Notes: a model not told the origin generated them from the letters alone. A stretch of DNA of 64,000 nt from Flammulina velutipes (GCA_011800155.1 CM022378.1:744001-808000), one strand, 5' to 3'. Positions 43,124 through 54,474 are shown, counted from the stretch's first letter. Program-made: numbers and translations.

Positions 43124-44331
43124 ATGGTCAACCTCACCATCCTCGCAGGAGGCTATGATCTCTTCATTGCGAGCTACCTCTTCAACTCTGACGCGTCGAC
43201 ACTTTCGCTTCTGAATAAGTATCCCACTGGCACCAACCCATCGTGGCTCGCCCCGCACCCGTCTAACAAAAGCATTCTATAGTGAGCCTTGCAGCATATT
43301 CCCCTCTCCATTTGAACTAAGAGGTTGATTGATAGTGCGACAAACCAAGACACAGACGGGGCCGTCCAGTCATTCACCGTCACGCCCTCTGGTGAAATTT
43401 CTGGGGCCATCTCCACTGTGACATCTGGTGGTGCGCGCCCCGCCCATGCTGCGGCTCTGACCACGGGGCAAGTCGCCGCGGTCAATTACGCGGGAGGCAA
43501 CGCTCGTATCGTCCCCACTGTCTCAGGGCAGCCTCTTCTGTTTGACGATACCTCCGCTGGGGTCATTTCCTTCCCCGGAGAGGCGCCACATCCACATATG
43601 GCATTGGAGTACGGAAACGAGGTTCTCATACCTGACCTTGTGCGTACAGATTTTCAAGTTGACTGTTTTGAAACTGAAGTGTACATTAGGGCGGTGATAC
43701 CGTTTGGCGCCTGGTCGAGGATGGCTCACCAGGAAACTGGAAAATCGCTGGATCTATCGACCAGCCACCAGGCAGTGGTCCTAGGCATATTGCCGTTGTT
43801 GGTCTGTGTGGCGTCATTTCATTTCATCCTGGCTTACATCCATTAGACGACATTTTGTATACTCTGCATGAGCTCTCCTCTACCTTGGGTGTACAGGCTA
43901 TCCCAGAACTGGGTACAACCAACACATCTACGATGCTGGATATTCAGTCGATCATACCATCAGATGCGCCTGTGGGATCTGCATATGGAGCGGCGGAAAT
44001 TCTCATCCCGCCACCTAATTCTCGGTTCAAGACGCGGTATATCTATGTGTCCAATCGTAACATCGGGGAGGTTACCGAGGAGCGTGGAGACTCCATCGCC
44101 ATCTTCGAATACACGGATGGCCGACTGAATTTGGTCAACCAGTTTTTTACGGGTCTGGATCAGGTGCGGGGTATGGAATTTGGTGGGGAGGATAATGAGT
44201 ATTTGGTCGCGTCTGGTGTTGTTGGGGATGGCGGGGTTGCTGTTTTCAAGAGGATTGAGGAGGGGAGGTATTTTGAGGAGGTGGCGAGGGACAAGGCGAT
44301 TCCGAACAGGACATCTTTCGTTTGGTTGTAG
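43124..44331 (+). CDS. Lactonase-type seven-bladed beta-propeller (third propeller gene)
   Basis: Exons 43124-43281, 43336-43639, 43690-43801 and 43847-44331 join in frame to 352 residues. The text (SYLFNSDASTLSL, PSWLAPHPSNKSILYATN, ARPAHAAALTTGQ, VNYAGGNARIV, HPHMALEYGNEVLIPDLGGD, GSGPRHIAV, YIYVSNRN) is that of the 6-phosphogluconolactonase/muconate-cyclase family (PF10282). It has no signal peptide and is only distantly similar to the two cyclase copies. It lies at the inner edge of repeat arm 2. Substrate unknown; lactone formation or hydrolysis is the family chemistry. Confidence 0.85.
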
Positions 44332-44430
44332 TAGGTACAAGTCATAAAGTTGTGAATGTGTAGATCCTGCCTATGAGCCAATTGCATAACCGAAAGGTCC
44401 CAGAGGATGGAAGAACGTTCCATCTCACCT

Positions 44431-45954
44431 TCAGAGGTCCCAGCATAACGCACATTTTCTAGGACGATGATAACCAAATGACGAGGGGTCACCTAGGACA
44501 CTCCTGTTCTCCACTGCATGCTCCATCCTTGACTTCCACATTCTCACAACTGACAAATAAACACTCATCCCCGCGTCCCTCAGCTTCTCTTTGATGCTAT
44601 CTGAATCCGGACTCCCAAAGACACTGTACAATGTCATCGGCCAACACCTCCCATCTATATCAGCCCCATTATCGAGAGGAACATGTTCGTTCGCACTCAT
44701 GGCATGTGAATGCACGACCACCTGGAAGTTCTTCATTGTTCTCGCTCTCTCCTCCAACACATCCCAAAACGTAAGATGCGCCAAGTCCTCCTCCCTCACG
44801 CCAAAGTCGACTGACACATCCTTCAGACCCGGAAGATAACATGCATCTTCCCCGAGCTGGGACAGCACAGTGAGAATGTCTACCGCTCCCTCGCTGGGCA
44901 TGAACATTTGCGAGGCCGAGCCTTTGATGATTAGGCACGTGAGAGTGTCCATGCACGACCTCGAGGATAGAGTCAGAGGAATATCTTGGCCTCTGACGTG
45001 TTGTAGGTGTATGGACGTGAGGGAGCAACCGGAACGGGAGAGGAAGGCATTGACCGTAGTGCTGATAGTGTCACGAGCGTCGCCAACGATGTGCAGGTGT
45101 CGAAGTTTAGGAAGTGAGAGATGTAGGAAGAAGAGTGCCCCTTTCATGCAAAGCGTATGTACGCTCGGAAGTGTCACGATCCTAGGGCTGGGAGGGGAAA
45201 ATTTGCTTCCAAAGGCGTCTTCGAAGAGGAAAAGTGAATCTAGATGCTGAGCGACGGCCAAAACATCAAGGTATTTTTCCACCGAAGCGGGGGTCGTCGA
45301 AACGCACGACAACGTCAATTCTGTCAACTGTTCCCATGGGAGACCCCGCACAAATACGGAGTTGAATTTGCCTCGACGAAGCCTCGGGGCGGGAAAAGTA
45401 AACTCGAGGGAGGCATCATCAAAGCCCCCCGCTTCTAAAGTTATGTCCTGTAAAAGCGGAAATTCACAGGAAGTGGGGAGCATGTGCATCATCTCTGTGA
45501 TCTCCTCAACGTACGACGAACAGAGTTTGACCCGCCGCCACCGGGCAGCCACGTTGCAAAGGCCCGATATGATGTAACGTACTATATCTTCAGAATAGTG
45601 TGGGAAAACCCGAGTTCCCCCCAGCGAAATGATAATATCGAGAGAATGCTGGCCAGACCGCTTCATGAATAGGTCGAACGCCCGCCGAGCGGAGGCTGGT
45701 GGTAGGCCAAGCATATAGTCCTTTTTCAGGTTGATGTTGACTACCGACCACAACGCAGGACTTGAGAGAAGTAACTCTCGCCAGGAGCGAGATACAGAGG
45801 ATAAACCCCAACGCGGGTCAGCAGCATGGAGGCTACTTCGAGTCTTCCACTTCTGGCAGCAGACAGGGTAGAGGATTTGGCAAAGTATTTCGGGAGGGAT
45901 GGTTTGAATGGGAGGTATAACATCTTTCGATCGTGGGGGAGCGTCGCAGTCCAT
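44431..45954 (-). CDS. F-box/LRR-like protein, arm 2 copy
   Basis: Read leftward from the ATG at 45954 (MDCDAPP): the F-box-like IQTIPPEILCQILYPVC, then SVSRSWRELLLSSPALWSV and LRR-like segments. The product is 507 residues in one exon and is a paralog of the arm 1 gene. The N-terminal half and the C-terminal end have diverged. Bases 45026-45270 are almost identical to 33709-33953. Confidence 0.8.
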   Translation of the reverse strand: MDCDAPPRSKDVIPPIQTIPPEILCQILYPVCCQKWKTRSSLHAADPRWGLSSVSRSWRELLLSSPALWSVVNINLKKDYMLGLPPASARRAFDLFMKRSGQHSLDIIISLGGTRVFPHYSEDIVRYIISGLCNVAARWRRVKLCSSYVEEITEMMHMLPTSCEFPLLQDITLEAGGFDDASLEFTFPAPRLRRGKFNSVFVRGLPWEQLTELTLSCVSTTPASVEKYLDVLAVAQHLDSLFLFEDAFGSKFSPPSPRIVTLPSVHTLCMKGALFFLHLSLPKLRHLHIVGDARDTISTTVNAFLSRSGCSLTSIHLQHVRGQDIPLTLSSRSCMDTLTCLIIKGSASQMFMPSEGAVDILTVLSQLGEDACYLPGLKDVSVDFGVREEDLAHLTFWDVLEERARTMKNFQVVVHSHAMSANEHVPLDNGADIDGRCWPMTLYSVFGSPDSDSIKEKLRDAGMSVYLSVVRMWKSRMEHAVENRSVLGDPSSFGYHRPRKCALCWDL

Positions 45955-46421
45955 GGACTCGATGGAGACGAGTTGCTACGTGCCGTTTTTGTGAGTATTC
46001 AATGTAGAAATTGAGAGCTACCCACTATGTTTCTGGTTCAGTACTCAGGAATAGCAGAAGTATGAAAAGCGCGTGAGGCCGGAGAGATGAAAGCTGTTGA
46101 GTCTAGGTAACGGCAATACGGGCCGAACACGCATCTTGCCTTTGACGACCAGGAGATCGCGCGTTCGTTCTCACGACCACTCAGTTTAATTTCATGTCAG
46201 TGAGATTTCTCTGGTTCTTGTGGTGGCTGGGTGCTCACGATACCGACCTAGATCGACTAAGTCAACATTTGCCAGCAGATACATCTTTCACAAGAACCTC
46301 GAGCTCAGCATTCAAGGCTGAAGGCAACTGCAACGTATACTGTTGTTATTCCCGTATATTGTTCGCCACAACGAGCACTGTTCCTCTTATACTTTGCGGT
46401 TACAACAAACCAAACTCTGTC
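45955..46421. promoter_or_regulatory. Duplicated bidirectional promoter region (arm 2)
   Basis: These 467 bases lie between divergent F-box and cyclase start codons and correspond in reverse complement to 32517-33000. The cyclase-proximal part is strongly conserved, including upstream sequence before the ATG. The F-box-proximal end differs between copies. Confidence 0.5.
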
Positions 46422-47593
46422 ATGGACCTTCCCATCCTTTCAGGCTCCTTTGCATCTCTCTCACTCTTCCTCCTTACGCTTTCCATATCCCCTTCCAATT
46501 CGGACTACAAATACACTCTAACCCACAAACGCACGATTCCAGGTCACGGGCCCCACCAATATCTCCACCACCATCCCGCCTCCTCCACCATTTACGCCAC
46601 ATCTTGGGCTCTCCCACCTGCGTTGCACGTGTTCTCCCCTTCCTTATCCCACATGAATATCACACCGATAACGGCCGTCTCATCATACATCACCTCCCAC
46701 GGTTCTTGCCTATACTCGGTCGGCGGACCTACTGGCGAGGTTCATTCACTCTCACCCCTCAACCAAATTCAACCCATCTTCTATGTCCCGCCGTCTTCTC
46801 TCCCTGGAGTTGACAAGACTCGCGTTGCCCTACGAACTGGTTCGCATGCCATTGAAATCCACGCTTCCATGCGTAAAGCCTACGTCCCCGTCCTCGGCAC
46901 TGACTCCATATACGTCTACTCCCTCCTCGACAACGGCCACTTACAGGAAGAACACGTCTTCAAAGCGTCAGAAGGGAGCGCACCGCGCCATCTCAAAATA
47001 CACCCAAACGGCCTAATTTTATACGTCGTAACGGAACATCGTGAGTCAATCTCTTCCACTACTATTGACAATGCCTATGACTTCCTTCAGATAACACCCT
47101 GCTAACGTACACCCTGCCCTCTTTCAAACTCGTATCCTCCCATTCCCTCCACCCTTCTTCATCGCACGGGAAACACTATCGAGGAGATACACTCGCCCTT
47201 GCTCCGTCTCTAAGCACGTTATACACGACAACCCGAGGAGGTTCTTCGTCTATCCGCGGCTGGCTCGCTGCATTCGCCTTAAATGAAGATGGGACTATCG
47301 CAACCGAACCACTGTACATGGAAACACCAACCTCTGGCGGAAAAGCCAACGCCATCGAGCCTCACTTGCATCCGTACAAGTTGGACACGACCCTTCTCGT
47401 CCTCACAGACGACGATGAATCCACACGGAACGTAGAACAGCCCAATCCATCCGTCTACATCGTCACACACACTCCAAATACTGGCTTCGCTATTGTCGCG
47501 TCCTACACCAACCCGGAAATGGCTGGGGGCAGTCATGCCATTTGGTTACCGGCATCCATGGCTGCTAATGATAACGAGCATGACGAGCTGTGA
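46422..47593 (+). CDS. Muconate-cyclase-like seven-bladed beta-propeller, predicted secreted (copy 2)
   Basis: Exons 46422-47040 and 47091-47593 give 373 residues, starting MDLPILSG with the same signal-like leader as copy 1. Family motifs are conserved (SWALPPALHVFSP, GTDSIYVYS, SAPRHLKIHPNG). The 50-nt intron (GTGAGT...CAG) must be spliced: reading through gives a stop, whereas copy 1's 48-nt intron happens to be open. With splicing the two proteins align end to end, so both copies look functional. Protein identity between copies is high by eye, with scattered substitutions. Confidence 0.85.
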
Positions 47594-48022
47594 AAATTCA
47601 AGTAGGGGATGCTTTTGGCGAAATCTCACACGGGCCCACGATGATGATGATGATAGGCAGATGATAGGTACACAAAGACACACACTCGACGTGCATGCGC
47701 TTGCTCACGTTTTTCAACGCAACTCAGAGTACCCGGCCAGTGCCACGATGTACATTAAAAATATGTGGTGAGCGCGCGGGTCCACGCTATCGTCCTCATG
47801 ATAAGCCCTCTGACCTCGTACTGAACAGCTTCTTGACAGCAAAGATTTCATCTCGGGAGGCTGGAACGCTCTTTTGGCTATATGCCTGCCAGCGTATCTT
47901 TCCTGATATAAGGATAGTATTCCCCAGCACTTGACATGATCCCCTTCTCCATCCACCCAATTGGTTTCCGCCTATGGTCGACAGAAGACCTCATGCTGTC
48001 TATCGACGGCTCATGATCTCGC
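47594..48022. other. Intergenic with a short GAT repeat
   Basis: A few tandem ATG/GAT triplets lie near 47640-47655. Otherwise nothing was recognised in this 429-base gap. Confidence 0.4.
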
Positions 48023-50047
48023 ATGGCCACGGCTATCCGCCACGGCTATCCCTTCTGGGTACCCGAAATCGATCAGTCCCTTCCTCTACCGTATCGCCAG
48101 AGCGGTATGAAACAAGGTGACCTCATCATTCTCAACGATGATGGAGGCTACGACTATCTCTTCAATATTGAGGCCTGCGCCGACGACCCAGTTAACATCA
48201 ATCGAGTTCCCCCGAATTTTGAACCCTTGCAAGCACCATGCCCCAAGGTCTACCCTCTATTCCACAACAGAAAGTCCGCCGTTACAGCCTGCGATGAGTT
48301 CACTCACTCGTTCGACATCGACGCCTCCGCCGAAATTTCGTAAGTTTTCTGGTAATTCGTCGGAGATGAACGTCTGATTTATATATTCTCCTGGCAGGAC
48401 TCTTGCCGGCGCTGGTGTCGGGTTTGGTATAGCCACGACCAAAACCGAGGAAGCCATCTTGATGCTCCCAGATGGTGCTACGCGCTACAACACTTCAAAC
48501 GAGCGCGCCTACGAGGACTATGCTGAACAGTACGCCGAATCCTGGTTCGACTTCGTGGAGAACGGTCTCGGTAGGCTCTTGCCCACCTCGTCACTCTATC
48601 TCGTTACTGGATGCGATAAATCTCCTTCCTGGGGGGCCGCCGTCATCCACAACCCCACCAAGTCACGCCGCTGCGCTGTCAATTTCACAGTTGGTGGCGT
48701 TGCAGGAGGAGGCATATCATATACTACATCGTCAAAAAGGCAGAGGGGGCCTAACATGCGCAGTTTCCCCCAAAGCGGCATAGACCCGTCGGCTCAAGTG
48801 GAGGAGAATCAGTGCGTCTTCGCCCGTGGGCTGACGATAACCATCAGGAAGTCGTTTTTGAAAAGTAGAACCTCTGGCGTTGAACTTTCATGGATTAACG
48901 GATCGTCAAACGACACATGTCCGTCATTTTGTAGCTCCTCCAGGTCGAGTAGCAGCTCCCGCTCAGCGACTTCGTGGTTTTCACGGCGATCAGGCTCTAG
49001 TTCCCCTTCATCTTCTGGTTCTAGAAGAACCTCTTCCGCTGGCCACTCAGATGGGGAGGATTCGGACAGGATGAGTAGTGCCTCCGAGTCGGACTCGGAT
49101 AACAAATTTATCAACGAACATCCATCGAGTGATTGCGAGATGAACCATGAATGGGTCAGTAATTTAACGAGAACAACCTTGACTTCGACTGACGCGTTGT
49201 ATTTCTTAGCTGTGGAATCCGTCAACATGCATCAGTCAACGCATTCTCAACAAGGTATGTGTGGTCCTTTGACTTCGCGTTGATTGTGCTGATGTGATAC
49301 CACTCTAGTGTCCCGATGCCCGTATATCCATCATCTCCGACCAAGAATGGATGCCAGATATGCGCGGTACTTCCGAGATGACCATGGATCATGTTGTCGA
49401 TAAAGTTGTGGGACGCCGTGATGTTGTTATCGTAGATGGTGGGTTGCTGAACAACTTCTGCTGATGACTGTATCTAACGTTGAGTAGGGATTGCGACACT
49501 CGTACGCAAGGAAAATCTTACCATCGACTCGTTCCAATCTCTCGTGGTTCCCCAGCCTAACCTGGCTCCGTCGAGTTACAGGAATATTGACGCGGAACGG
49601 GAGGCCGACCCTCACTTAACGGAAGAGACAGTTAAAGCCATATTGGCAGCATTCCTTCCAGGGGTCTTGTTACGCAAACGCCTTCGCGCCGGATTCAGTG
49701 ATAACCAACTTGCTTGGCTAGCGTCTGAGAAGTGGGGCGCTCGAACGGGTACCCCACTACGTAGCTACCCCCCATTCAGAAATCTGGATGGCCACAATAG
49801 CTTCGTCTCGTTGCCTTCCAACGGTTCCTGTGGTGTCGCCAGGTCGAAGGACATAATAGTCAGGATGTGGAATCCGGAGGAGGGCACACGAATCGATCGT
49901 CTGGATGACCCCACCGATTTGGTGACTTCCGTATATTTCTTGCCTGATTATTTCCGCGTCGCTTCCTATTCATTCCAGGACAAGACATTGCGAATCTGGG
50001 ATATGGGGAATGACACAGAAATCGGGCAGGATGACAACAATACATGA
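48023..50047 (+). CDS. Basidiomycete N-terminal-domain protein ending in a partial WD40 region
   Basis: Exons 48023-48339, 48398-49154, 49210-49254, 49309-49438 and 49488-50047 join in frame to 602 residues. The N-terminal text (GDLIILNDDGGYDYLFNI, EAILMLPDGATRY, LYLVTGCDKSPSWGAAV) looks like a domain common in mushroom genomes but not named here. A Ser-rich segment follows, then NPSTCISQRILNKCPDARISIISD after splicing 49155-49209. The last exon enters WD40-like text (VRMWNPEEG, KTLRIWDMGNDTE) and stops at TGA 50045-50047. The same frame continues open into further WD40 repeats, so this end is probably premature. Function unknown. Confidence 0.65.
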
Positions 50048-51175
50048 GCGAGATCCGTTAGTTTCTCGCCTGACGGTACCCACATCATCTCTGAATCCTT
50101 CGACAACACGGTACGGGCGTGGAATGCTCAGACGGGTACCGAAATCAGCCCATCGGATGGCCACGCCGACTGGAATAATACTTCCCTCCCGATGTCCGCG
50201 CTGCCCCCCGCCAGTTTCCGCCGCGTTCGTCCCAGTTCGAAGGGTAGAAAACGCAGGATATGGGGCCTGCCGAAAGGCAGAGAAAACAACGGTCACAGGG
50301 ATGTGGTGACTCCCGCCACGTTTTCGACCAGCGTTGTTTCTCCATTGCGCGACGACACGGCGCCAGTGTGTGATTCTCAACTGGACACGGATATCAACAC
50401 ACAGAATGGCGTATCGCTGGTGTTCGTTATTCTCTTCTCGGCATCGTTGGAAGCGTGGAATGCTCAGACGGGTTCCGAAAACAGCAATCTGGATTGCCAC
50501 ACCAACTGGGATACTTCCAATGCACTGCATCATGATGGTCCCCGCGTTAGTGCCAAGTCGAAGGGCGGAAAGCATGGTGTATGGGATCCGCCAGAGGACA
50601 CGGGAACCATTGTTCTCATTGCACACAGTGATGTGGTGACTTCTGTGTGTTTCTCGCCTGACGGTACCCGCCTCGTCACTGGATCGCGCGACGCCACGGT
50701 GCGATTGTGGGACACTCGAACGGGCACAGAAATCAACACGCTGAAGGGCCACACAGACAGTGTCATGTCCGTGGCATTCTCTCCTAGTGGCTCCCACGTC
50801 GTTTCCGGATCACTCGACAAGACAGTGCGAGTGTGGGAAGTCCTTACAGGCAGAGAAGTCTGCACTCTGAACGGACATACGGGTGAGGTCGTGTGCGTGG
50901 CGTTCTCTCCCGATGGTTCCCACATCGTCTCTGGCTCACTGGATGGCACACTACGCGTGTGGGATATACTTTCTTACTCTACCAACCACTCCACTCCCAC
51001 CAATGGTAAAATGGGTGCAAAAGGTTGGATCACATCGCTCGCTTCGCACATTGTCAAGGTTTCGCGACCATTCCCACCTTCCCCGCACCGTGATGCCCTA
51101 TGCTATCCTTCAACACCTTTAGTCATCCCCCTTTGCCACTGGAGCTTCCCATCAATCGCAGCACCAGAGACGTAG
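50048..51175 (+). pseudogene. WD40 repeat region in frame with, but cut off from, the preceding gene
   Basis: Directly after the TGA the same frame stays open for 375 codons. It begins with a WD40 repeat (VSFSPDGTHIISESFDNTVRAW), then passes through poorly conserved, apparently eroded repeats (about 50190-50600). Three good repeats follow at about 50620-50970 (each SPDG or SPSG, then a GS.D.TVR.W segment). These resemble the C-terminal propellers of HET-E-like proteins. No ATG with an upstream context was found, so independent expression is doubtful. Alternatives are stop-codon readthrough, an unseen intron, or a sequence error. Confidence 0.6.
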
Positions 51176-51527
51176 CCGCGATTGCTTGCGCGATCCCCCA
51201 GCATGGGATTTGCATTGTTGCAAAGCCGGGAGGAGAGTTCGCGGAGAACGATGATGCTAGGAACACTCGTCGAGCAGTAGAATAAATGCAATAGTGTACA
51301 GATGGATGTTTATTTCGAGACACCTATGTATCTATATATACCATGTTTATCCATCACAAGGATTTGGCAGTGAGTTCCACAGGTTTCTCAAATGCGCTCA
51401 GCAGAGCCGTCCTCACCATCTAATCATTCAATGCGGATCGGACCGATGATTCCATCTTTATCATCGTATCATCCATCTCTCTCCAGACCTTGTCAACCCA
51501 GAGGCATCCTGCTTCAGAGATGGAAGC
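51176..51527. other. Gap containing a decayed copy of the RFC3 gene 3' end
   Basis: The left part is a short AT-rich tail. About 51345-51420 matches the last exon of the RFC3-like gene (see separate entry). No intact gene is present. Confidence 0.5.
51345..51420 (-). pseudogene. Relic of the RFC3 3'-terminal exon
   Basis: The stretch GATTTGGCAGTGAGTTCCAC, then TTCTCAAATGCGCTCAGCAGAGCCGTC, closely follows the sequence at 53116-53173, which encodes the last residues of the RFC3-like protein on the minus strand. It has several substitutions. Upstream exons are absent, so it is a partial duplication. Confidence 0.7.
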
Positions 51528-52742
51528 ATGGTATGTACCTCATTACGATGTCACCGAACCATTCTTGATTCCTCAGTCTACAGTCTTCGCATCAATAGAG
51601 CGGCCAACGAAGAGTCATCGATCGATTCCCTCCCCGACGAAGTACTTTATACCGTCTTTGAATACTGCCCAAGGCTGCATGAACGGATTCCTTTTATTCG
51701 TTCGAGACAAACGGACAACTTCAAGCACATCACGTCCCTTGATCCAAGACACATCTCTTGGAGGTTATCTCAAGTTTCCTGCCGCTGGCGCGCGCTTGCC
51801 CTTTCGCTGCCTTGCTTATGGTCCCACATCAACATCCATATCCCCGTCCCCCCGTACGCTACCGAGAAGATATCCACAATCTTACGCCACACTGCGAATT
51901 CCGACCTCTTCATCCGCGTCGTTTACGTGCAAGGACGATACGCGCACCAATTCAGCTCTATACTCCCTTTGCTATCTCTGACAGCGAACAGGTGGAAGCA
52001 CTTGGAGCTCGTCACCGTCGACCTTTCGATACTTTCGCACCTTTCAGGATGCATTTTCGATCGTCTGACATATCTCGACATCCAGGCGCATGGTACGCTC
52101 ATCGCCCTGGAGCCACTCGACGCTTTCAAGAACGCGCCACTGCTCACCCATGTACGGATGCCGGCGGGGCTAGTAATCCATCTACGATGGAAAAACATCA
52201 CCAATTTCTCCTGCACCCCTTGTAATTTCAGCGAAGCTCTAGGCTGCTACATTCCCAAATTACCCGCGCTGCAAGAATTGTCGTTGGAGACAAATTTGAC
52301 CGAGTCGGATGCGCTTTTCGTAGTGCCCATAGCCACCCTCGAAACCCTGAATATGAAAGGCATCCGCCCTCGAGGATTCATCCCATTCTTGGCTGCCCTC
52401 GATTCTATCACCGCCATCTATCTCAGTGCAAGTTTCATGCAAGATGATATGTTGGACGCTCTGTGTATCTCCCGAACCTCTCCCATTCTCCTCCCAAAGT
52501 TGACGCGGCTGTGCATTGACGAGGAGACGATGCATTGCCACTTCACGCGGTTCCTCGATATGATAGAATCCAGACTGAGCGGTAGTATCCTCCAAGATGT
52601 AGCCATTCTGAAGGAGCTGAGGATCGTGAAACCGCTGAAAGAGGTTTTGAATGAGTTTATGCTGACTCTATCAACCTCGGCGAGGTGGCGTACGATTTCA
52701 AAAAGAGTGAATGTTATTTATGTGCTCGAGAATACATTTTGA
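51528..52742 (+). CDS. F-box protein (third F-box family member nearby)
   Basis: One long frame (404 residues). An F-box-like motif (IDSLPDEVLYTVFEYC) is followed by LSQVSCRWRALALSLPCLWSHI, the usual basidiomycete F-box context, and a Leu-rich LRR-like remainder. The start is uncertain: the ATG at 51528 precedes a GTATGT that may be a donor in a longer model starting at 51520, but that join is out of frame. It sits between the RFC3 relic and the intact RFC3 gene. Likely an SCF substrate receptor; not closely related to the two arm copies. Confidence 0.75.
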   Translation: MVCTSLRCHRTILDSSVYSLRINRAANEESSIDSLPDEVLYTVFEYCPRLHERIPFIRSRQTDNFKHITSLDPRHISWRLSQVSCRWRALALSLPCLWSHINIHIPVPPYATEKISTILRHTANSDLFIRVVYVQGRYAHQFSSILPLLSLTANRWKHLELVTVDLSILSHLSGCIFDRLTYLDIQAHGTLIALEPLDAFKNAPLLTHVRMPAGLVIHLRWKNITNFSCTPCNFSEALGCYIPKLPALQELSLETNLTESDALFVVPIATLETLNMKGIRPRGFIPFLAALDSITAIYLSASFMQDDMLDALCISRTSPILLPKLTRLCIDEETMHCHFTRFLDMIESRLSGSILQDVAILKELRIVKPLKEVLNEFMLTLSTSARWRTISKRVNVIYVLENTF

Positions 52743-53109
52743 CAATTGCTTGGGCCGCTGGGCATCTCGAGTGTTCTGCGCCACAGTACTATTATCAGCT
52801 GCTGCATATGTTTTGAAGATTCATCGCCATACTCTATCCCTCCATTTGCGGAATTCAACCACTAATGTTTGTTCAACTATTGCCATAGGCCTGATACGCC
52901 CTTCACGAAGCGAGCCGACGACTCTTTACCGGCCAGTGACAGGTCTACTGTTGCCATGATTCGCAAGTAATAGACTGTAGATCGATCGCATGTACTACAC
53001 CTTACACCTTCTGTGTATATCCATTATACTTACCCAATGTAAGGCAGCGGCAGAAGTATAATAAATGTGGGAGGGTGTACAAATGGATAAATAACGAATG
53101 ATGCATAGA
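52743..53109. other. Convergent gap between F-box and RFC3 genes
   Basis: About 370 bases of 3' flanking sequence. The right part (about 53055-53109) resembles sequence near 51273-51345, consistent with a duplicated RFC3 3' flank. No coding region was seen. Confidence 0.4.
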
Positions 53110-54474
53110 TCACGATGATTTGGCAGTGAGTTCCACGGCGTTCTTAAACGCGCTCAATAGAGCCGTCATCTGAATCTTCTCGCTTGCTCCCGTTGACAAG
53201 CGATGCCTAACAGGGATTGAGCGAATGTTTTGAGCGGAAGGAAGAAGCGACGTACTCAGTGGTAGCAAGATGATCTAGTAGATACACTCTTGCGTTGGGC
53301 TTCAGCTCTAAGGTCTCGATGAACTCGTATGCCCCAGCGATTAGATCCTGAAGTGCTAGCCCACGTTCTATCTTCATAGTACTGATAACTATAGAGACGT
53401 TAGTGAAAGTAGAGGGCATCAAGACAGATACGTACGGTTGTAAGACGTCGTGAACTCATCCGACAACATAGAGTTAACGATGATCTCGATGTCCGCAGGA
53501 TGCGGGCTCCCCGTACAATTGTAGATCTCGGTTTCGCCGATAATATCATAGGCAGCGTGACAAGCCTGCAAGACATTCAAGGCCCGTCGCATATCGCCTT
53601 TCGAGAGCTTGAGGATGGCCTTCCTCCCATCGTCAGTTAGATTGACCCTTGGCTAGAGATGAGTCCCAGTTAACAGGAGGAAGAGTAACCACCTACTTCT
53701 CTTCATCGACGACGGTGACAAGGCGCCTTTCCACCTGTTCCATCGGCAAAGGCTGGAACCGAAAACGCGTACATCGACTTTGTATCGCCGGAATGACCTT
53801 GCCCACGTAGTTGCATATTATGCAGAACCGGACGTTCTTCGTGTATTGTTCGATGACACGGCGAAGCGCGGCCTGTGCAGCGGTGGTCATCATGTCAGCT
53901 TCGTCCAGGATGATGAGTTTGTATCCCTTTGAGAAGAGAGTGCGTGTTTCTGCGAATTGTTTTATCTGATTGCGCACGACTTCTATGCCACGATCATCGG
54001 ACGCGTTTAGCTACGAAGGAGTTAGGGTTGACTGAGGACGCGACGTGGACGCGTACCTCGAGGATTTGCTTTCTGTATTCGTCGCCGTATATCTTGCGCG
54101 CGACTGCCAGAATCGTAGATGTCTTTCCTGTACCGGGAGGGCCGTAGAATAGTAGATGAGGTAGTCGGTTCTGTTCGATGAACCTTTCAACTGGAATTCA
54201 GGTCAAGGAGCGTGTTTACGCGTTGAATTGAATGCGCACTGGTGGTGATGATATCCTTGTGAGATACAACGTCGTCTAGAGTTGCTGGCCGGTACTTCTC
54301 TACCCTAGGAGCCCTATTATAACGCGACTTTTGAGAGCTCACTGAGGCGGCTCACCATGGCAGATTCTCGTCGTAAAGCTGTTGGGGGGGATCCACTGCT
54401 TTCCCTTTTCCCTTCGCCTTGGCTGAGATAGGTTCCGCGTCCACCATTTCTACGTCGTCGTCGTGTGAGGCCAT
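53110..54474 (-). CDS. rfc3: Replication factor C subunit 3 (clamp loader small subunit)
   Basis: Read leftward from the ATG at 54474 ([15 protein letters not shown]). The core has [16 protein letters not shown], Walker [11 protein letters not shown] and [17 protein letters not shown]. It also has Walker [29 protein letters not shown] (the SRC arginine finger) and [14 protein letters not shown]. Together these identify the yeast Rfc3/human RFC5 type. The last exons read [14 protein letters not shown] and end [12 protein letters not shown]. About seven exons; the fourth intron uses a GCCAAG acceptor to keep frame. It loads the PCNA clamp in DNA replication. It lies close to and divergent from the ubiquitin-eS31 gene. 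Confidence 0.93.

Larger units (their letters stand above)
44431..47593. repeat. Inverted-repeat arm 2 (F-box plus cyclase pair)
   Basis: This is the reverse-orientation copy of 31344-34554, including both genes and the intergenic region. The arms are separated by about 9.9 kb of unique sequence. Confidence 0.85.
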
